DNA of 64,000 nt, taken from the NCBI RefSeq assembly GCF_031179145.1, contig NZ_JAPSIB010000003.1, forward strand, positions 124,001-188,000, read 5' to 3'. The notes below the pieces were generated by a model. That model worked only from the letters and a program-made list of their open reading frames with translations, was not told where the DNA came from and searched no databases. Positions 17,937 to 27,163 of the stretch are shown here, one piece after another. The DNA comes from Brevibacterium sp. (GTDB lineage: Bacteria; Actinomycetota; Actinomycetes; Actinomycetales; Brevibacteriaceae). Every line of letters begins with the position of its first letter. Position 1 is the first letter of the stretch. Both the position numbers and the translations under genes were made by a program.

Positions 17937-19586
17937 CTATAGACGGTGCTGTTGTTTGATGCGGTTTGTTAATTCGGTGACCTGGGTATAGACAGCCCGA
18001 CGTTCGGCCATCTGGGTTCGAATCTTCTTGTTCGCATGCATGACTGTGGTGTGGTCGCGGCCGCCGAATGCCTGGCCGATCTTCGGCAGCGACAGATCGG
18101 TGAGTTCCCGGCACAGGTACATCGCGATCTGGCGTGCGGTGGTCAGAGTCCGCGAACGCGAGGTGCCGCACAGGTCGTCAAGGGTGAGGCTGAAGTAGGC
18201 CGCAGTCTGACCCATGATGTCGGCAGCCGTGATGGTCGGCGTCTCGTCCTGGGTGATGAAGTCCTTGAGGACGGTCTCGGCGAGGCTGACGTCGACGAGC
18301 TGGTCGTTGAGGTTGGCGAAGGCGGTGACGCGGATGAGTGCGCCTTCGAGCTCGCGGATGTTCGACGACACTCGCGAGGCGATGTATTCGAGGACGTCGT
18401 CGGGAACGTCGAGCTGTTCGCCGGCGGCCTTGCGCCGCAGGATGGCGAATCGGGTCTCCATGTCAGGAGGCTGGACGTCAGTGAGCAGACCCCATTCGAA
18501 ACGAGAGCGGAGCCGTTCCTCGAAGCCCTTGAGCATCTTCGGCGGCTGATCGGAGGTGATGACGACCTGTTTGGCCTCGTTGTGCAGAGCATTGAACGTG
18601 TGGAAGAACTCCTCGACGGTTGCGTCCTTGCCCTGGAGGAACTGGATGTCGTCGATCATCAGGATGTCGACCTCCCGGTAGCGGCGTTGGAAGGCCGGCC
18701 GGAGGGAGTTCGAAGTGCGCGACGAGCCGATCGTGTTGATGAAGTCGTTGACGAACTCTTCGCTCGAGACGTACTTGACCCGGATCTCCGGGAACAGCTG
18801 CGTCGCGTAGTAGCCGATCGCGTGGAGCAGGTGGGTCTTGCCCAGCCCGGAGTCCCCGTAGATGAAGAGGGGGTTGTAGGCCTTGGCCGGGGCTTCGGCC
18901 ACGGCGAAGGCGGCAGCATGGGCGAAGCGGTTGGAGGCGCCGATGACGAAGGTGTCGAAGGTGTACTTCGGGTTGAGCTGAGCCACGCCGGGGACTTCCG
19001 CGCTCGGAGCCTCCGGAGCGACCGCCTCGGTGGTCATGGTTCCTCCACCGAAGTTATCCACAGCTGTGGGAGAAGAGGCTGCAGCCGCGGGAGTGTGGCG
19101 TGAAGTGGGACGGATGGTGCGATCGCGCGTGATGTCCACAGGCTCGAACGCCGACGGCTGGGGACGATCCCACTCCTGTGGCTGACCCGGCGCATTCGAA
19201 CCGTTCTGCCCCGGACCGGGAGTCGGGGACGGCAGAGCCGCCGCTGGAGTCTCATGGCTGAGGGCGGAGTGGGGGGTGGGCTCCCCGATGAGCTCTTCGA
19301 ATCGAATGGGGACGTCGAGGTCCGGCTCGACGACGAACCCGAAGGTCACATCGAAACCTAACACTCGTGAGAACTCCCTGGTGAGAGGCTCACGTAAGCG
19401 AGTTTCGATGGTGCGGCGAGTGTGCTCGTCACGCACCGCAAGGAGGACGAGCGCGTTGTCGATGAGGGCTTTGGGGAGTGCGAGGAACAGGAATCCCTTC
19501 TGGTGGGCCGTCAGGCCGGCGTCCTGCTCCAGGGTCGAGACCACCGTCCGCCATTGGCTGATGAGCTCATTCTTGGAATTCGGCAA
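17937..19586 (-). CDS. dnaA: Chromosomal replication initiator DnaA
   Basis: A 549-residue initiator. Domain I is [20 protein letters not shown] onward, domain II is a long Pro/Gln/Ser-rich linker (about residues 110-200), domain III is AAA+ with Walker [13 protein letters not shown] and Walker [13 protein letters not shown], and domain IV is the DnaA-box reader ([20 protein letters not shown]). I take TTG at 19586 as the start because GGAGG lies 4 nt before it and [11 protein letters not shown] opens the family's domain I; GTG at 19613 is a second option. The ORF open to 19796 includes the DnaA-box region and is not all coding. Confidence 0.97.
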   Translation of the reverse strand: MPNSKNELISQWRTVVSTLEQDAGLTAHQKGFLFLALPKALIDNALVLLAVRDEHTRRTIETRLREPLTREFSRVLGFDVTFGFVVEPDLDVPIRFEELIGEPTPHSALSHETPAAALPSPTPGPGQNGSNAPGQPQEWDRPQPSAFEPVDITRDRTIRPTSRHTPAAAASSPTAVDNFGGGTMTTEAVAPEAPSAEVPGVAQLNPKYTFDTFVIGASNRFAHAAAFAVAEAPAKAYNPLFIYGDSGLGKTHLLHAIGYYATQLFPEIRVKYVSSEEFVNDFINTIGSSRTSNSLRPAFQRRYREVDILMIDDIQFLQGKDATVEEFFHTFNALHNEAKQVVITSDQPPKMLKGFEERLRSRFEWGLLTDVQPPDMETRFAILRRKAAGEQLDVPDDVLEYIASRVSSNIRELEGALIRVTAFANLNDQLVDVSLAETVLKDFITQDETPTITAADIMGQTAAYFSLTLDDLCGTSRSRTLTTARQIAMYLCRELTDLSLPKIGQAFGGRDHTTVMHANKKIRTQMAERRAVYTQVTELTNRIKQQHRL

Positions 19587-19649
19587 TCTTCCTCCACGTT
19601 CGCACTGCGTCACTGGTGCAATCCACACCTGTGCATGACATCCACATAG

Positions 19650-19748
19650 TTTTCCACAGTTTGTGGAACAGTGGCGAGCCGGCGCAGTGATGCTCCACAT
19701 ATCGTGGATAAGGATGTGGAAAACTACACTGTTGTGACTTGTGGACAC
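19650..19748. promoter_or_regulatory. DnaA boxes upstream of dnaA
   Basis: Several near-consensus boxes lie before the dnaA start: TTTTCCACA (19650-19658, forward), TGTGGAACA (19662-19670), CGTGGATAA (19703-19711, one mismatch to the reverse box), TGTGGAAAA (19715-19723) and TGTGGACAC (19740-19748), the last four on the reverse strand. They could autoregulate dnaA and form the second half of a bipartite origin. No gene lies between 19587 and 19999. Confidence 0.7.
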
Positions 19749-19829
19749 GGGAGCGTCGCCTCCCGACAGTTGTCCGGAAGACGTCCCGGCGGGCACTCCG
19801 ACGGGTGACCGGAGCCATGAGGCGACGGT

Positions 19830-19859
19830 TTGACCATCAACTTCGGCATTCGCTAAGAT
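19830..19859 (+). promoter_or_regulatory. rpmH promoter
   Basis: TTGACC (19830-19835), an 18-bp spacer, then TAAGAT (19854-19859). Both hexamers are close to the sigma-70/SigA consensus. Transcription would begin near 19866, leaving a leader of about 134 nt before the GTG of rpmH, and would drive the rpmH-rnpA-yidD series. Confidence 0.72.
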
Positions 19860-19920
19860 GGAGTGTCCTGTGTGCTGGGCTTCATTCGCTTCTCTTTAAG
19901 CTCTAATGCACAGGAGTGCT

Positions 19921-19950
19921 CGGCGGTCGAGACTCGTACCGCCGTTTTTT
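19921..19950 (+). terminator. Intrinsic terminator hairpin inside the rpmH leader (possible attenuator)
   Basis: CGGCGGT (19921-19927) pairs with ACCGCCG (19938-19944) and is followed directly by six T (19945-19950). This is a textbook intrinsic terminator, but it lies between the rpmH promoter and the rpmH start, 50 nt before the gene. It may attenuate L34 expression, or end an upstream short transcript. Confidence 0.6.
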
Positions 19951-19999
19951 GTGAGAACGCACTGTCGTTCACCGGCGACCTAGATATCGGAGACTTGAA

Positions 20000-20137
20000 G
20001 TGAGTAAGCGTACTTTCCAGCCCAACAACCGCAAGCGTGCCAAGAAGCACGGTTTCCGTCTGCGGATGCGCACCCGTGCCGGTCGCGCCATCCTGGCTTC
20101 GCGTCGTCGTAAGGGACGTACCGAAGTCTCGGCATAA
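20000..20137 (+). CDS. rpmH: 50S ribosomal protein L34
   Basis: A 45-residue basic protein starting at GTG 20000 and reading [20 protein letters not shown] after the initiator, then [20 protein letters not shown] and VSA. This is the full L34 pattern (KRTFQPxxRKR...HGFRxRMxTxxGR). L34 is a late-assembly protein of the large ribosomal subunit. The gene is too short for ordinary ORF cut-offs. rnpA starts 3 bp after the stop, so the two are co-transcribed. Confidence 0.97.
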   Translation: MSKRTFQPNNRKRAKKHGFRLRMRTRAGRAILASRRRKGRTEVSA

Positions 20138-20140
20138 GAC

Positions 20141-20506
20141 GTGATCCCCGCAGCGCATCGGATCAGGATCGGCGAGGACTTCAAGAGAGTCTTCAAAGCC
20201 GGAGTCCGTGTGCGCTCGGAGCACCTGATGGCGCATTGCCTGTCAGACACTGATGATTCCCACGCTGCTCGCGTGGGTTTCATCGTATCCAAGGCCGTTG
20301 GCAATGCCGTCAGGCGCAACCGTGTGAAGAGACGACTGCGGGAGATCATGCACAGCCGGCTCGAGGAGCTGGAACCTGGATGCCTGTTCGTCATCCGGGC
20401 TCAGCCGAACGCCACCGAGGCGGACTTCGCTCAGCTCGAATCCGAAGTGACCATGCTGCTGACCAAAGCGCGCAGAAAGCTCCTGGACCGTGGACGCCGA
20501 GCATGA
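20141..20506 (+). CDS. rnpA: Ribonuclease P protein component
   Basis: A 121-residue basic protein that binds RNase P RNA for 5' maturation of tRNAs. It starts with GTG (MIPAAHRIRIGEDFKRVFKA). The diagnostic RNR helix is AVGNAVRRNRVKRRLREIMH, and the earlier RVGFIVSKAVG strand is also conserved. It lies between rpmH and yidD as in nearly all bacteria, and its last 17 bp overlap yidD. Confidence 0.96.
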   Translation: MIPAAHRIRIGEDFKRVFKAGVRVRSEHLMAHCLSDTDDSHAARVGFIVSKAVGNAVRRNRVKRRLREIMHSRLEELEPGCLFVIRAQPNATEADFAQLESEVTMLLTKARRKLLDRGRRA

Positions 20507-20831
20507 TCTGAAACACGAATCGGAGGTCCCGCGCCGTCCGCATGGATTCTGGCCCAGCCTCTGGTGGTTGATCCGGATCGGTCCGCGGTTTCCGTTCGTC
20601 TGGTTCATCCGGGCCTACCGCAAAGTGATCTCGCCCCTCTATGGGCAGGTCTGCCGGTACTACCCGAGCTGCTCGATGTACGGCCTCGAGGCCTTCGAGA
20701 TACACGGAGTTCTCAAGGGGATGGTGTTGACTGGGTGGCGGATACTGCGGTGCAACCCCTTCTCACACGGCGGGGTGGACCATGTTCCCGGTTCGGCCCG
20801 TCAGGCACGGTCGGAGACGATGCGCTTCTGA
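20490..20831 (+). CDS. yidD: Membrane protein insertion efficiency factor YidD
   Basis: A 113-residue protein with the YidD core: IRAYRKVISPLYGQVCRYYP, SCSMYGLEAFEIHGVLKG and RCNPFSHGGVD, with the three conserved cysteines. An amphipathic N-terminal helix keeps it at the inner membrane, where it assists YidC and Sec insertion. The start is GTG at 20490 inside the end of rnpA; the N-terminal 15 residues are not conserved, so a slightly later start is possible. Confidence 0.93.
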   Translation: MDAEHDLKHESEVPRRPHGFWPSLWWLIRIGPRFPFVWFIRAYRKVISPLYGQVCRYYPSCSMYGLEAFEIHGVLKGMVLTGWRILRCNPFSHGGVDHVPGSARQARSETMRF

Positions 20832-21033
20832 ACGGGAATCCTCGCAGAGACCCGGTGAGAGGCTGCTTCTCTCTGGTCGGTGATGCGGTCGCTCGTCCCC
20901 GGCGGCATGCTTCGGATCGCGCTGAATTGCGGGGTCATCGGCGAAACCGGGTGCAGCGAACCGGTGTCGCAACGGACAGACAAGAATGGCAAAATGAACG
21001 ATCGTGAAGAATCGTTGTAACGAGGAGATCTGA

Positions 21034-21993
21034 ATGGACTGGTTTGACAAGCTGCTCTACCCCCTGCAGTGGGTGGTTGCTTGGATCCTCGCGATCTTCC
21101 ACGAGATCTTCACATCGATCGGTCTGCCGGCGGACAACGGGTGGACCTGGGTGCTCTCCATCGCGGGACTGACTCTCGTCATCCGCGCCGTGCTGATCCC
21201 TCTGTTCGTCTACCAGATCAAAGCTCAGCGCAAGATGCAGCTGCTCCAGCCGGAGATCCAGCGTCTGCAGGCCAAGTACAAGGGTAAGAAGGACCAGTAC
21301 TCGCGTCAGGCGATGGCCGAAGAGCAGATGGCCCTGTTCAAGGACAACAAGACGAGTCCGTGGGCTTCCTGTCTGCCGCTGCTCGTGCAGATGCCGATCT
21401 TCTTCTCGCTCTTCCGCGTCATCCACAACATGCCGAAGGTCGCCAACGGCGACATCGGAAACATCGGAGGCTTCACCCAGAACCTGGCGATCCAGGCTGA
21501 GCAGTCCTCGGTGTTCGGGATCTCCCTGTCGGCTGTCTTCACCGATCCCGGCATCGGCGTCAAGCTGCTCACCGGTGTCCTCATCGTCATCATGGCGGCC
21601 ACCATGTTCGTCACCCAGAAGCAGATGATGGCGAAGAACATGTCGGAAGCCGCGATGGCGAACCCGATGATGCAGTCGCAGAAGATGCTTCTCTACATCA
21701 TGCCGATCGTCTTCGGCGTCGGCGGCATCTACTTCCCGCTCGGTGTTCTCTTCTACTGGCTGGTCTCCAACACCTGGACCATGGTTCAGCAGCACATCGT
21801 CATCCGCAATATGCCGGCTCCCGGTTCCAAGGCTGAGAAGGAGATGCTCGAGCGCAAGGCGCGCAAGGGCAAGGCCATCAAGCAGCCTGAGGTCAACGGA
21901 TCTGTCGCGGAGAAGGCACCAGAGGTTACGAAGCCCACTGGGCAGCGGCCGCAGCCGGTGAGCAAGAATCGTAAGAAGAACAAGAAGCGCTGA
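21034..21993 (+). CDS. yidC: Membrane protein insertase YidC/Oxa1
   Basis: A 319-residue insertase. Helices are near residues 5-25 and 45-65 (SIAGLTLVIRAVLIPLFVYQ), the cytosolic coiled hairpin follows (IKAQRKMQLLQPEIQRLQAK), then three more helices including PLLVQMPIFFSLFRVIHNMP and GGIYFPLGVLFYWLVSNTWT. The large periplasmic domain of proteobacterial YidC is absent, as usual in Gram-positives. The C-tail is strongly basic (SKNRKKNKKR), which favours ribosome contact. GAGGAG precedes the ATG. The 202-bp gap before it holds no gene I can support. Confidence 0.96.
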   Translation: MDWFDKLLYPLQWVVAWILAIFHEIFTSIGLPADNGWTWVLSIAGLTLVIRAVLIPLFVYQIKAQRKMQLLQPEIQRLQAKYKGKKDQYSRQAMAEEQMALFKDNKTSPWASCLPLLVQMPIFFSLFRVIHNMPKVANGDIGNIGGFTQNLAIQAEQSSVFGISLSAVFTDPGIGVKLLTGVLIVIMAATMFVTQKQMMAKNMSEAAMANPMMQSQKMLLYIMPIVFGVGGIYFPLGVLFYWLVSNTWTMVQQHIVIRNMPAPGSKAEKEMLERKARKGKAIKQPEVNGSVAEKAPEVTKPTGQRPQPVSKNRKKNKKR

Positions 21994-22001
21994 GGAAGAA
22001 C

Positions 22002-22523
22002 ATGACTGAAGAGATCGTGGAAGACACGGCTGCGAAGCCGACCAGGGCGGAGCTCCTCGAAGAAGAGGGCGAGATCGCAGCGGACTACCTCGAAGAGTTG
22101 ATGGACCTCGCAGACATCGATGGTGACATCGACATCGACGTCGCTGACGGTCGCGCCCAGCTCTCGATCGTGTGCGAAGACCAGGACGACTCGAACCTGC
22201 GCACTCTCGTCGGGCGCGACGGCAAGACGTTGAGCGCGCTCCAGGAGCTCTGCCGTCTGGCCGTGCAGACCAGCACCGGCCAGCGGTCGTGGCTGATGCT
22301 CGACATCGACGGCTTCCGGTCCAGTCGCCGTGATGAGCTGATCAAGAAGGCTCAGAAGGCGATCGAGGATGTGAAGGAGACCGGCGAGACCTTCGTGTTC
22401 CCGCCGATGAACAGCTTCGAGCGGAAGATCATCCACGATCAGGTCGCACACTCGGGACTGATTTCCGAATCCGAAGGTGAAGGAGACGGTCGCCACGTGA
22501 TCGTCCGTTCCGCCGATGACTGA
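22002..22523 (+). CDS. Jag/KhpB RNA-binding protein (KH + R3H)
   Basis: A 173-residue single-stranded nucleic acid binder. After an acidic N-terminus comes a KH-like domain (VGRDGKTLSALQELCRLAVQ, with the GxDG loop), then an R3H domain (VFPPMNSFERKIIHDQVAHS with the conserved R-x3-H). The N-terminal Jag domain of Firmicutes is missing, as in other actinobacteria. It follows yidC by 8 bp, and its end overlaps rsmG by 8 bp. KhpB-type proteins influence cell division and small-RNA biology elsewhere; here the role is inferred from family only. Confidence 0.92.
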   Translation: MTEEIVEDTAAKPTRAELLEEEGEIAADYLEELMDLADIDGDIDIDVADGRAQLSIVCEDQDDSNLRTLVGRDGKTLSALQELCRLAVQTSTGQRSWLMLDIDGFRSSRRDELIKKAQKAIEDVKETGETFVFPPMNSFERKIIHDQVAHSGLISESEGEGDGRHVIVRSADD

Positions 22524-23157
22524 TTTGTCCGCGCTCGAGGTTCCTCCAAACGGAACGAAAGAGTACTTCGGGGATGCGTTCGGCAGGGCCGAGCGTTACG
22601 CCGAGCACCTTGCGACGACCGGGATCGAATGGGGTCTGATCGGTCCTCGCGAAGTCGACAGGCTGTGGACGAGGCACATTCTCAACTGCGCCGTCGTCGC
22701 CGAGTTCATCCACGATGGTGACGTCGTCGGGGATGTGGGCAGCGGCGCCGGACTACCGGGCATTCCCATTGCACTGCTTCGCCCTCAGGCGCAGGTCGTG
22801 CTGATCGAGCCCATGGAACGACGCGTCGAATGGCTGAAGATGGTCGTCGACGATCTTGGCCTGGACAATGTCCGCATCGTCCGCGCCAGGGTGGAAGAGC
22901 TCATCGACGAGGAGATGTTCACCGTCGTGACCGCTCGGGCTGTCAAGGCGATGACGACGCTGATCGAATGGACCCATGAGGTCGTGGGTCCTCAGGGCCG
23001 GATACTGGCGCTCAAGGGAGCGTCGGTGGAGGCTGAGCTGGCGAAGACGAAGAAGCTGCTGAAACGGTATCGTTTTGGTCAGCCGACGATCCATGTCGTG
23101 GATGGGGGCGGAATCCTTGATGTGCCGAGCCGCGTAGTGGAAATCGTAAAGAAATAG
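22516..23157 (+). CDS. rsmG: 16S rRNA (guanine-527-N7) methyltransferase RsmG
   Basis: A 213-residue class I methyltransferase. The SAM-binding loop is VGDVGSGAGLPGIPIALLRP, the acidic residue after strand 2 is in VLIEPMERRVEWLK, and VVTARAVKAMTTLIEW carries the conserved ARAV. N7 methylation of G527 in the 530 loop affects streptomycin sensitivity. The order jag-rsmG-parA-parB is conserved near the origin. Confidence 0.96.
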   Translation: MTDLSALEVPPNGTKEYFGDAFGRAERYAEHLATTGIEWGLIGPREVDRLWTRHILNCAVVAEFIHDGDVVGDVGSGAGLPGIPIALLRPQAQVVLIEPMERRVEWLKMVVDDLGLDNVRIVRARVEELIDEEMFTVVTARAVKAMTTLIEWTHEVVGPQGRILALKGASVEAELAKTKKLLKRYRFGQPTIHVVDGGGILDVPSRVVEIVKK

Positions 23158-23223
23158 ATCAAAGCAAATCTGGTTTAGGCTGAGTAGAGCTTTGTGAACC
23201 CAATGGATGATGGAGTGCGCCGA

Positions 23224-24120
23224 ATGCCGATCATGGACGAGTCGTCTCCCATAGGTGCTGCTATTGCGCGCGACAACCGCCGTGCCGACCGCCTGTCGCA
23301 GGTGGATTTTCCGAAGCCGGATACGACTCGAGTGTTCACGATCGCCAATCAGAAGGGCGGCGTCGGCAAGACCACTACCGCGGTGAACATCGCTGCCGCA
23401 CTGGCGAAGCAGAACCTCAACGTCCTGGTCATCGACATCGACCCGCAGGGAAACGCCAGCACTGCGTTGGGCATCGACCATTATTCGGAAGTCACCAGCA
23501 TCTACGACGTCATCATCGATGACGTGCCGATGTGTGAGGCCGTGGCGCAGTGTCCAGATTTCGAGTCCCTGAAATGTGTGCCCGCGACGATCGATCTGGC
23601 GGGCGCCGAGATCGAGCTGGTGTCGTTGGTAGCGCGCGAACAGCGCCTCCACCGGTCCCTGGGCCAATACCTCGATGAAGAGGCCGCGGACGGAGCTCGA
23701 GTGGACTATGTCATCATCGACTGCCCGCCCAGCCTCGGCCTGTTGACCGTCAACGCCTTCGTCGCGGCTCGAGAGGTGCTCATCCCCATCCAGTGCGAGT
23801 ACTACGCGCTGGAGGGCCTGAGCCAGCTGCTGAAGAACATCCAGCTGATCCAGAAGCACCTCAATCCGAGTCTGTCGATCTCGACGATCCTGTTGACGAT
23901 GTACGACGGCAGGACCAACCTGAGTGCGCAGGTCGCCGACGACGTCCGCACCCATTTCCCCGAACAGGTTCTGCGAACCTCCATCCCCCGATCGGTGCGA
24001 ATCTCCGAGGCTCCCAGCTATGGGCAGACCGTGATCTCGTACGATCCTCATTCCAGTGGCGCTTTGTCTTATCGGGAAGCTGCCGAAGAAATCGCTATTC
24101 GAGGAGTAAAGCGTGGCTGA
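23224..24120 (+). CDS. parA: Chromosome-partitioning ATPase ParA (Soj)
   Basis: A deviant-Walker ParA ATPase, 298 residues from the ATG at 23224, which has GGAG 8 nt upstream; GTG at 23194 and ATG at 23203 are in frame but lack a good ribosome site. The nucleotide loop is [20 protein letters not shown] with the signature Lys, followed by [16 protein letters not shown] and [17 protein letters not shown]. ParA-ATP coats the nucleoid and pulls ParB-parS complexes apart. Its 3' end overlaps parB by 8 bp. In this window its cargo would be the dense parS region just downstream. Confidence 0.96.
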   Translation: MPIMDESSPIGAAIARDNRRADRLSQVDFPKPDTTRVFTIANQKGGVGKTTTAVNIAAALAKQNLNVLVIDIDPQGNASTALGIDHYSEVTSIYDVIIDDVPMCEAVAQCPDFESLKCVPATIDLAGAEIELVSLVAREQRLHRSLGQYLDEEAADGARVDYVIIDCPPSLGLLTVNAFVAAREVLIPIQCEYYALEGLSQLLKNIQLIQKHLNPSLSISTILLTMYDGRTNLSAQVADDVRTHFPEQVLRTSIPRSVRISEAPSYGQTVISYDPHSSGALSYREAAEEIAIRGVKRG

Positions 24121-26137
24121 ACGCAGGAAGCGCGGTCTGGGACGGGGTCTGGGCGCGTTGATCCCGGATGCGGCCGCGAGTGAACGTCCGGTGGACGTGT
24201 TCTTCTCCGGTGGTGAGGCAGAAGAGCCCAAAGCCGGCGCTGAAGACGCAAAACCGGCTCGCAGTGCGCGGACTGATCCAGCAGCGTCGATGCAGTCCTC
24301 GCGACGCCGGAAGGCCAAGAACGGCTCCAGCACCAAGGTGGCAGCCGGCGAGTCGACGACGAACAAGGCAGACTCCTCCAAAGAGACTTCCAAGGCAACC
24401 ACCTCCAAGACGACGACTTCGAAGTCATCGACTGCTGAGTCAGCTGGGGGGAAGTCGCGGAGCTCCAAGGCCGCTACTGGTCAATCCACGACGTCCAAGT
24501 CCTCCGGGACCAAGTCGAAGACGGGGACCGATGGCACCGAATCCAAGAAGCGACCGGCGACTGGCTCGGCACTGAATGCCGCATCCAGCGAGACGGCGGC
24601 CGACAAGGCCACGGCCGGCGAGACTGTGGCCGAAAACGCTATGACCGCCGAGGCTGCGGCCGGCGAGACTGTGAAGACGTCCTCAGGGGCGGCAACGAGT
24701 CCCGAGGTGTCTGACAGCTCAATATCAGCCCCGGAATCGGACAGAACTGATTCGACTGACGAGGGGGGCACCGCGAGCCGGAAGGACGCTTCTGAGCCTG
24801 GTGTCGAATCACCCGTGGCCGATACAGCTGTTGAGTCTGGTGACGGCGATGGGAAGCCTGGTGAAAGCGATGAACCCGCCACGACGTCGGCTCGCGAAGC
24901 CGATTTCGACGCTGAGGTTCTCGAGACTCATCCCGGCGTATACCGTTCGGCGTCGGAGGCCCCTACTCACGCAGCTACTGAAAATCGCGGTGGTACTACG
25001 GAAGTTGTACCACCTGCTGACTCGACCGACGACGTATCGGATCTCGGGTCGGCATCGGCAGACCCTGCCGACGGAGTTGCGGCCGCTGCCGACGGAGTTG
25101 CAGACGCTGCTGTTGCTTCTTCGAGAATCGAGTCCTCCCGCGGCAGCGCTGTGGACACCGAGGTTACGGGTGATGCAACGAACCCGGTGAGTTCGGAGTC
25201 GACGGAATTGGGTTCTGACTCCTCTCTGCAGTCTTCCGAGGACAGCAGCGACGATGGCGACGACGACGATGGCCACGGCGACGATGGGGAGGACGCCGAT
25301 GGCGACGACGATGGCGTCGCATCGATCGCAGACACTGAATACGGCGAAGTCGATGTCGAACTCATCGACCCGAACCCACGTCAGCCGCGTACGGTGTTCG
25401 ACGAGGACCAGCTGGCAGAACTCGTCCACAGCATCCGCGAAATCGGGGTGCTGCAGCCTGTCGTGGTACGTCAGAAGCCCGGAGAGTCTCCACGTTATGA
25501 GCTCATCATGGGTGAGCGGCGACTTCGAGCGACGAAAGAAGCCGGCCTCGCGACGATTCCCGCTATCATCCGGCATGTCGATGACACCGACCTCCTGCGG
25601 GATGCTCTCCTGGAGAACCTGCATCGAGCTGAACTGAATCCTTTGGAGGAGGCAGCGGCGTATGGTCAGCTGCTGGAAGACTTCGGATGTACACAGGAAG
25701 AACTGTCCGAGCGGATCGGACGTTCGCGCCCTCAGATCTCGAACACTCTGCGTCTCCTGCGTCTCCCACCTCTCGTGCAACGGCGAGTGGCTGCGGGAGT
25801 CATCTCCGCTGGTCACGCCCGCGCTATCCTCGGGCTCAAGAACCCGGAGCACATGGAAGTTCTTGCTCAGCGCATCGTGGCTGAGGGAATGTCTGTCAGG
25901 GCGTCCGAAGAGGCAGTGGTGCTTCTCAACCGTGGCGACGCCGTTAACGTTTCACGTGGAACGTCCCGGGTGGCGCCCGAGTTCATTGAAGTTGCAGAAC
26001 GCTTGGGCGACAGGCTGGAGACGAAGGTCAACATCACAGTGGGTAAGCGCAAGGGAAAGCTGAGCGTGGAATTCGCTAATCAGGAAGATTTGGACAGGAT
26101 CCTGTCCATCCTGGGAATCGATCACTCCGAACGCTGA
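24113..26137 (+). CDS. parB: Chromosome-partitioning protein ParB with a very long disordered linker
   Basis: A 674-residue ParB, about twice the usual 300-350. Residues 1-22 ([20 protein letters not shown]) are the ParA-stimulating N-terminus. From about residue 410 the normal core follows: [20 protein letters not shown], the CTP-binding [14 protein letters not shown] and [20 protein letters not shown], the helix-turn-helix [20 protein letters not shown], and a C-terminal dimer domain. In between lie about 385 low-complexity residues, Ser/Thr/Lys-rich first ([17 protein letters not shown]), then Ala/Glu, then strongly Asp-rich ([20 protein letters not shown]). The reading frame is intact, so it is an expansion and not a frameshift. 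GAGGAG precedes the GTG. A parS-like site lies inside the 3' part. Confidence 0.95.
   Translation: MAERRKRGLGRGLGALIPDAAASERPVDVFFSGGEAEEPKAGAEDAKPARSARTDPAASMQSSRRRKAKNGSSTKVAAGESTTNKADSSKETSKATTSKTTTSKSSTAESAGGKSRSSKAATGQSTTSKSSGTKSKTGTDGTESKKRPATGSALNAASSETAADKATAGETVAENAMTAEAAAGETVKTSSGAATSPEVSDSSISAPESDRTDSTDEGGTASRKDASEPGVESPVADTAVESGDGDGKPGESDEPATTSAREADFDAEVLETHPGVYRSASEAPTHAATENRGGTTEVVPPADSTDDVSDLGSASADPADGVAAAADGVADAAVASSRIESSRGSAVDTEVTGDATNPVSSESTELGSDSSLQSSEDSSDDGDDDDGHGDDGEDADGDDDGVASIADTEYGEVDVELIDPNPRQPRTVFDEDQLAELVHSIREIGVLQPVVVRQKPGESPRYELIMGERRLRATKEAGLATIPAIIRHVDDTDLLRDALLENLHRAELNPLEEAAAYGQLLEDFGCTQEELSERIGRSRPQISNTLRLLRLPPLVQRRVAAGVISAGHARAILGLKNPEHMEVLAQRIVAEGMSVRASEEAVVLLNRGDAVNVSRGTSRVAPEFIEVAERLGDRLETKVNITVGKRKGKLSVEFANQEDLDRILSILGIDHSER
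25949..25962 (+). other. parS-like site inside parB
   Basis: GTTTCACGTGGAAC, one mismatch from the palindrome GTTTCACGTGAAAC and identical to the common actinobacterial parS variant. It lies in codons of the C-terminal part of parB. Confidence 0.88.
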
Positions 26138-26165
26138 CTCACGTCGTAGCGCTGCAGCTGCGGAT

Positions 26166-26198
26166 AGCCCCTTATCCTTGGCGGATGAGGGGCTTTTT
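26166..26198 (+). terminator. Intrinsic terminator after parB
   Basis: AGCCCCTTATCC (26166-26177) pairs with GGATGAGGGGCT (26183-26194) with one wobble and a 5-nt loop, followed by a T-run. It lies 28 bp past the parB stop and ends the rpmH-parB direction. Confidence 0.88.
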
Positions 26199-26335
26199 GC
26201 ACGCGTCTGGAACTCGCTTCCGCTTCGACGGCGAGAGTGCACGGATACATTTTCGAGCGCCTAAAAGGTCGACGTTGCTGCCTGCGGACCTGGCGCGCGT
26301 AGTTGTCGTTCCGGATTCTTGTATCTCCCGCTCCC

Positions 26336-26349
26336 GTTCCACGTGAAAC
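26336..26349 (+). other. parS-like site (1 mismatch)
   Basis: GTTCCACGTGAAAC, one mismatch from the perfect palindrome. Confidence 0.85.
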
Positions 26350-26749
26350 ATCGTGATCCGCTTCTCACTCCACCTAGTTCGACGAGGATGGTGATCGGAG
26401 GTGCGTTCCTATTCCTTCACCTGGCCACCTCGGCATTTTCTCGAAGGCCCCGGCCGTCATTTCCTCTGTCGCGCGTCTGCAAAACCGCATGCGGTATTTT
26501 CGGACGTGCGTCATCTCTGGCCTGACCGGTACGAATCTTCCTGCTGGTATCCGATTCCCACGACGTTCGATCACCGAACGGCGGCGTTAATCCGGATCCT
26601 TTAGACTCCATTCCACGGCCAGGCGTAGCATTGCAAATACGGGGTCCTAGTGCGCTTGCCCGTTTGTCTTCTGGATACCGAAGGAAGCGCGCGCACCGCT
26701 TCATTTGCAAGGGCCACCGAATGGAGGTTCACCAGACTCCAGACGCGCC

Positions 26750-26763
26750 GTTTCACGTGGAAC
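26750..26763 (+). other. parS-like site (1 mismatch)
   Basis: GTTTCACGTGGAAC, the intact copy within the 53-bp duplication. Confidence 0.88.
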
Positions 26764-26802
26764 ATGGACGTGCTTGGAGGTTCACCAGGCCCCCGGCGCG
26801 GC

Positions 26803-26816
26803 GTTCCAGGTGGAAC
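26803..26816 (+). other. Decayed parS-like site (3 mismatches)
   Basis: GTTCCAGGTGGAAC. It is the second copy of the 53-bp duplication; the C of the central CACG has become G, which probably abolishes ParB loading. Confidence 0.55.
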
Positions 26817-27034
26817 ATGGGGTTTCGCCATCTCGGCAAGGATTTTAGCTATTACCGGTGATTGTAGAGACCGGACGCTACGAGCCGCTTGAGTCGCGTT
26901 TTCGTTCTCAGCGATGCGGGTCCACTGGGCACTCCAAAAAGGAGAGAACGTCAGGCTCAATTGCGTCGCTTGAACGCTGATTCCCAAGCCTCCCTTCGCG
27001 TACCCCAATCGGCTCGTGGTCTTAGTTGCTACCG

Positions 27035-27048
27035 ATTTCACGTGTTAC
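27035..27048 (+). other. Degenerate parS-like site (3 mismatches)
   Basis: ATTTCACGTGTTAC. The left half-site and core are kept; the right half-site is altered. Confidence 0.4.
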
Positions 27049-27149
27049 ATGGACCACCCCCGATGCTCGGCTTAGTGGGCCAAATATGGCAACCCCTTCC
27101 GGTAGAGCGAGTTCGCTGCTTTTCCGCCCCGCCCGCCCCGTACTGGGCT

Positions 27150-27163
27150 GTTTCACGTGAAAC
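27150..27163 (+). other. Perfect parS site
   Basis: GTTTCACGTGAAAC with T and A flanks, which gives the full 16-bp consensus TGTTTCACGTGAAACA known from Bacillus. It is the best site in the window. Confidence 0.95.

Larger units (their letters stand above)
26722..26820 (+). repeat. Tandem duplication of a parS-containing unit, 53-bp period
   Basis: The 46-bp segments 26722-26767 and 26775-26820 align without gaps with 7 differences. Both begin TGGAGGTTCACCAG and end GTGGAACATGG. The first carries a good parS (26750-26763), the second a decayed one (26803-26816). Confidence 0.88.
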
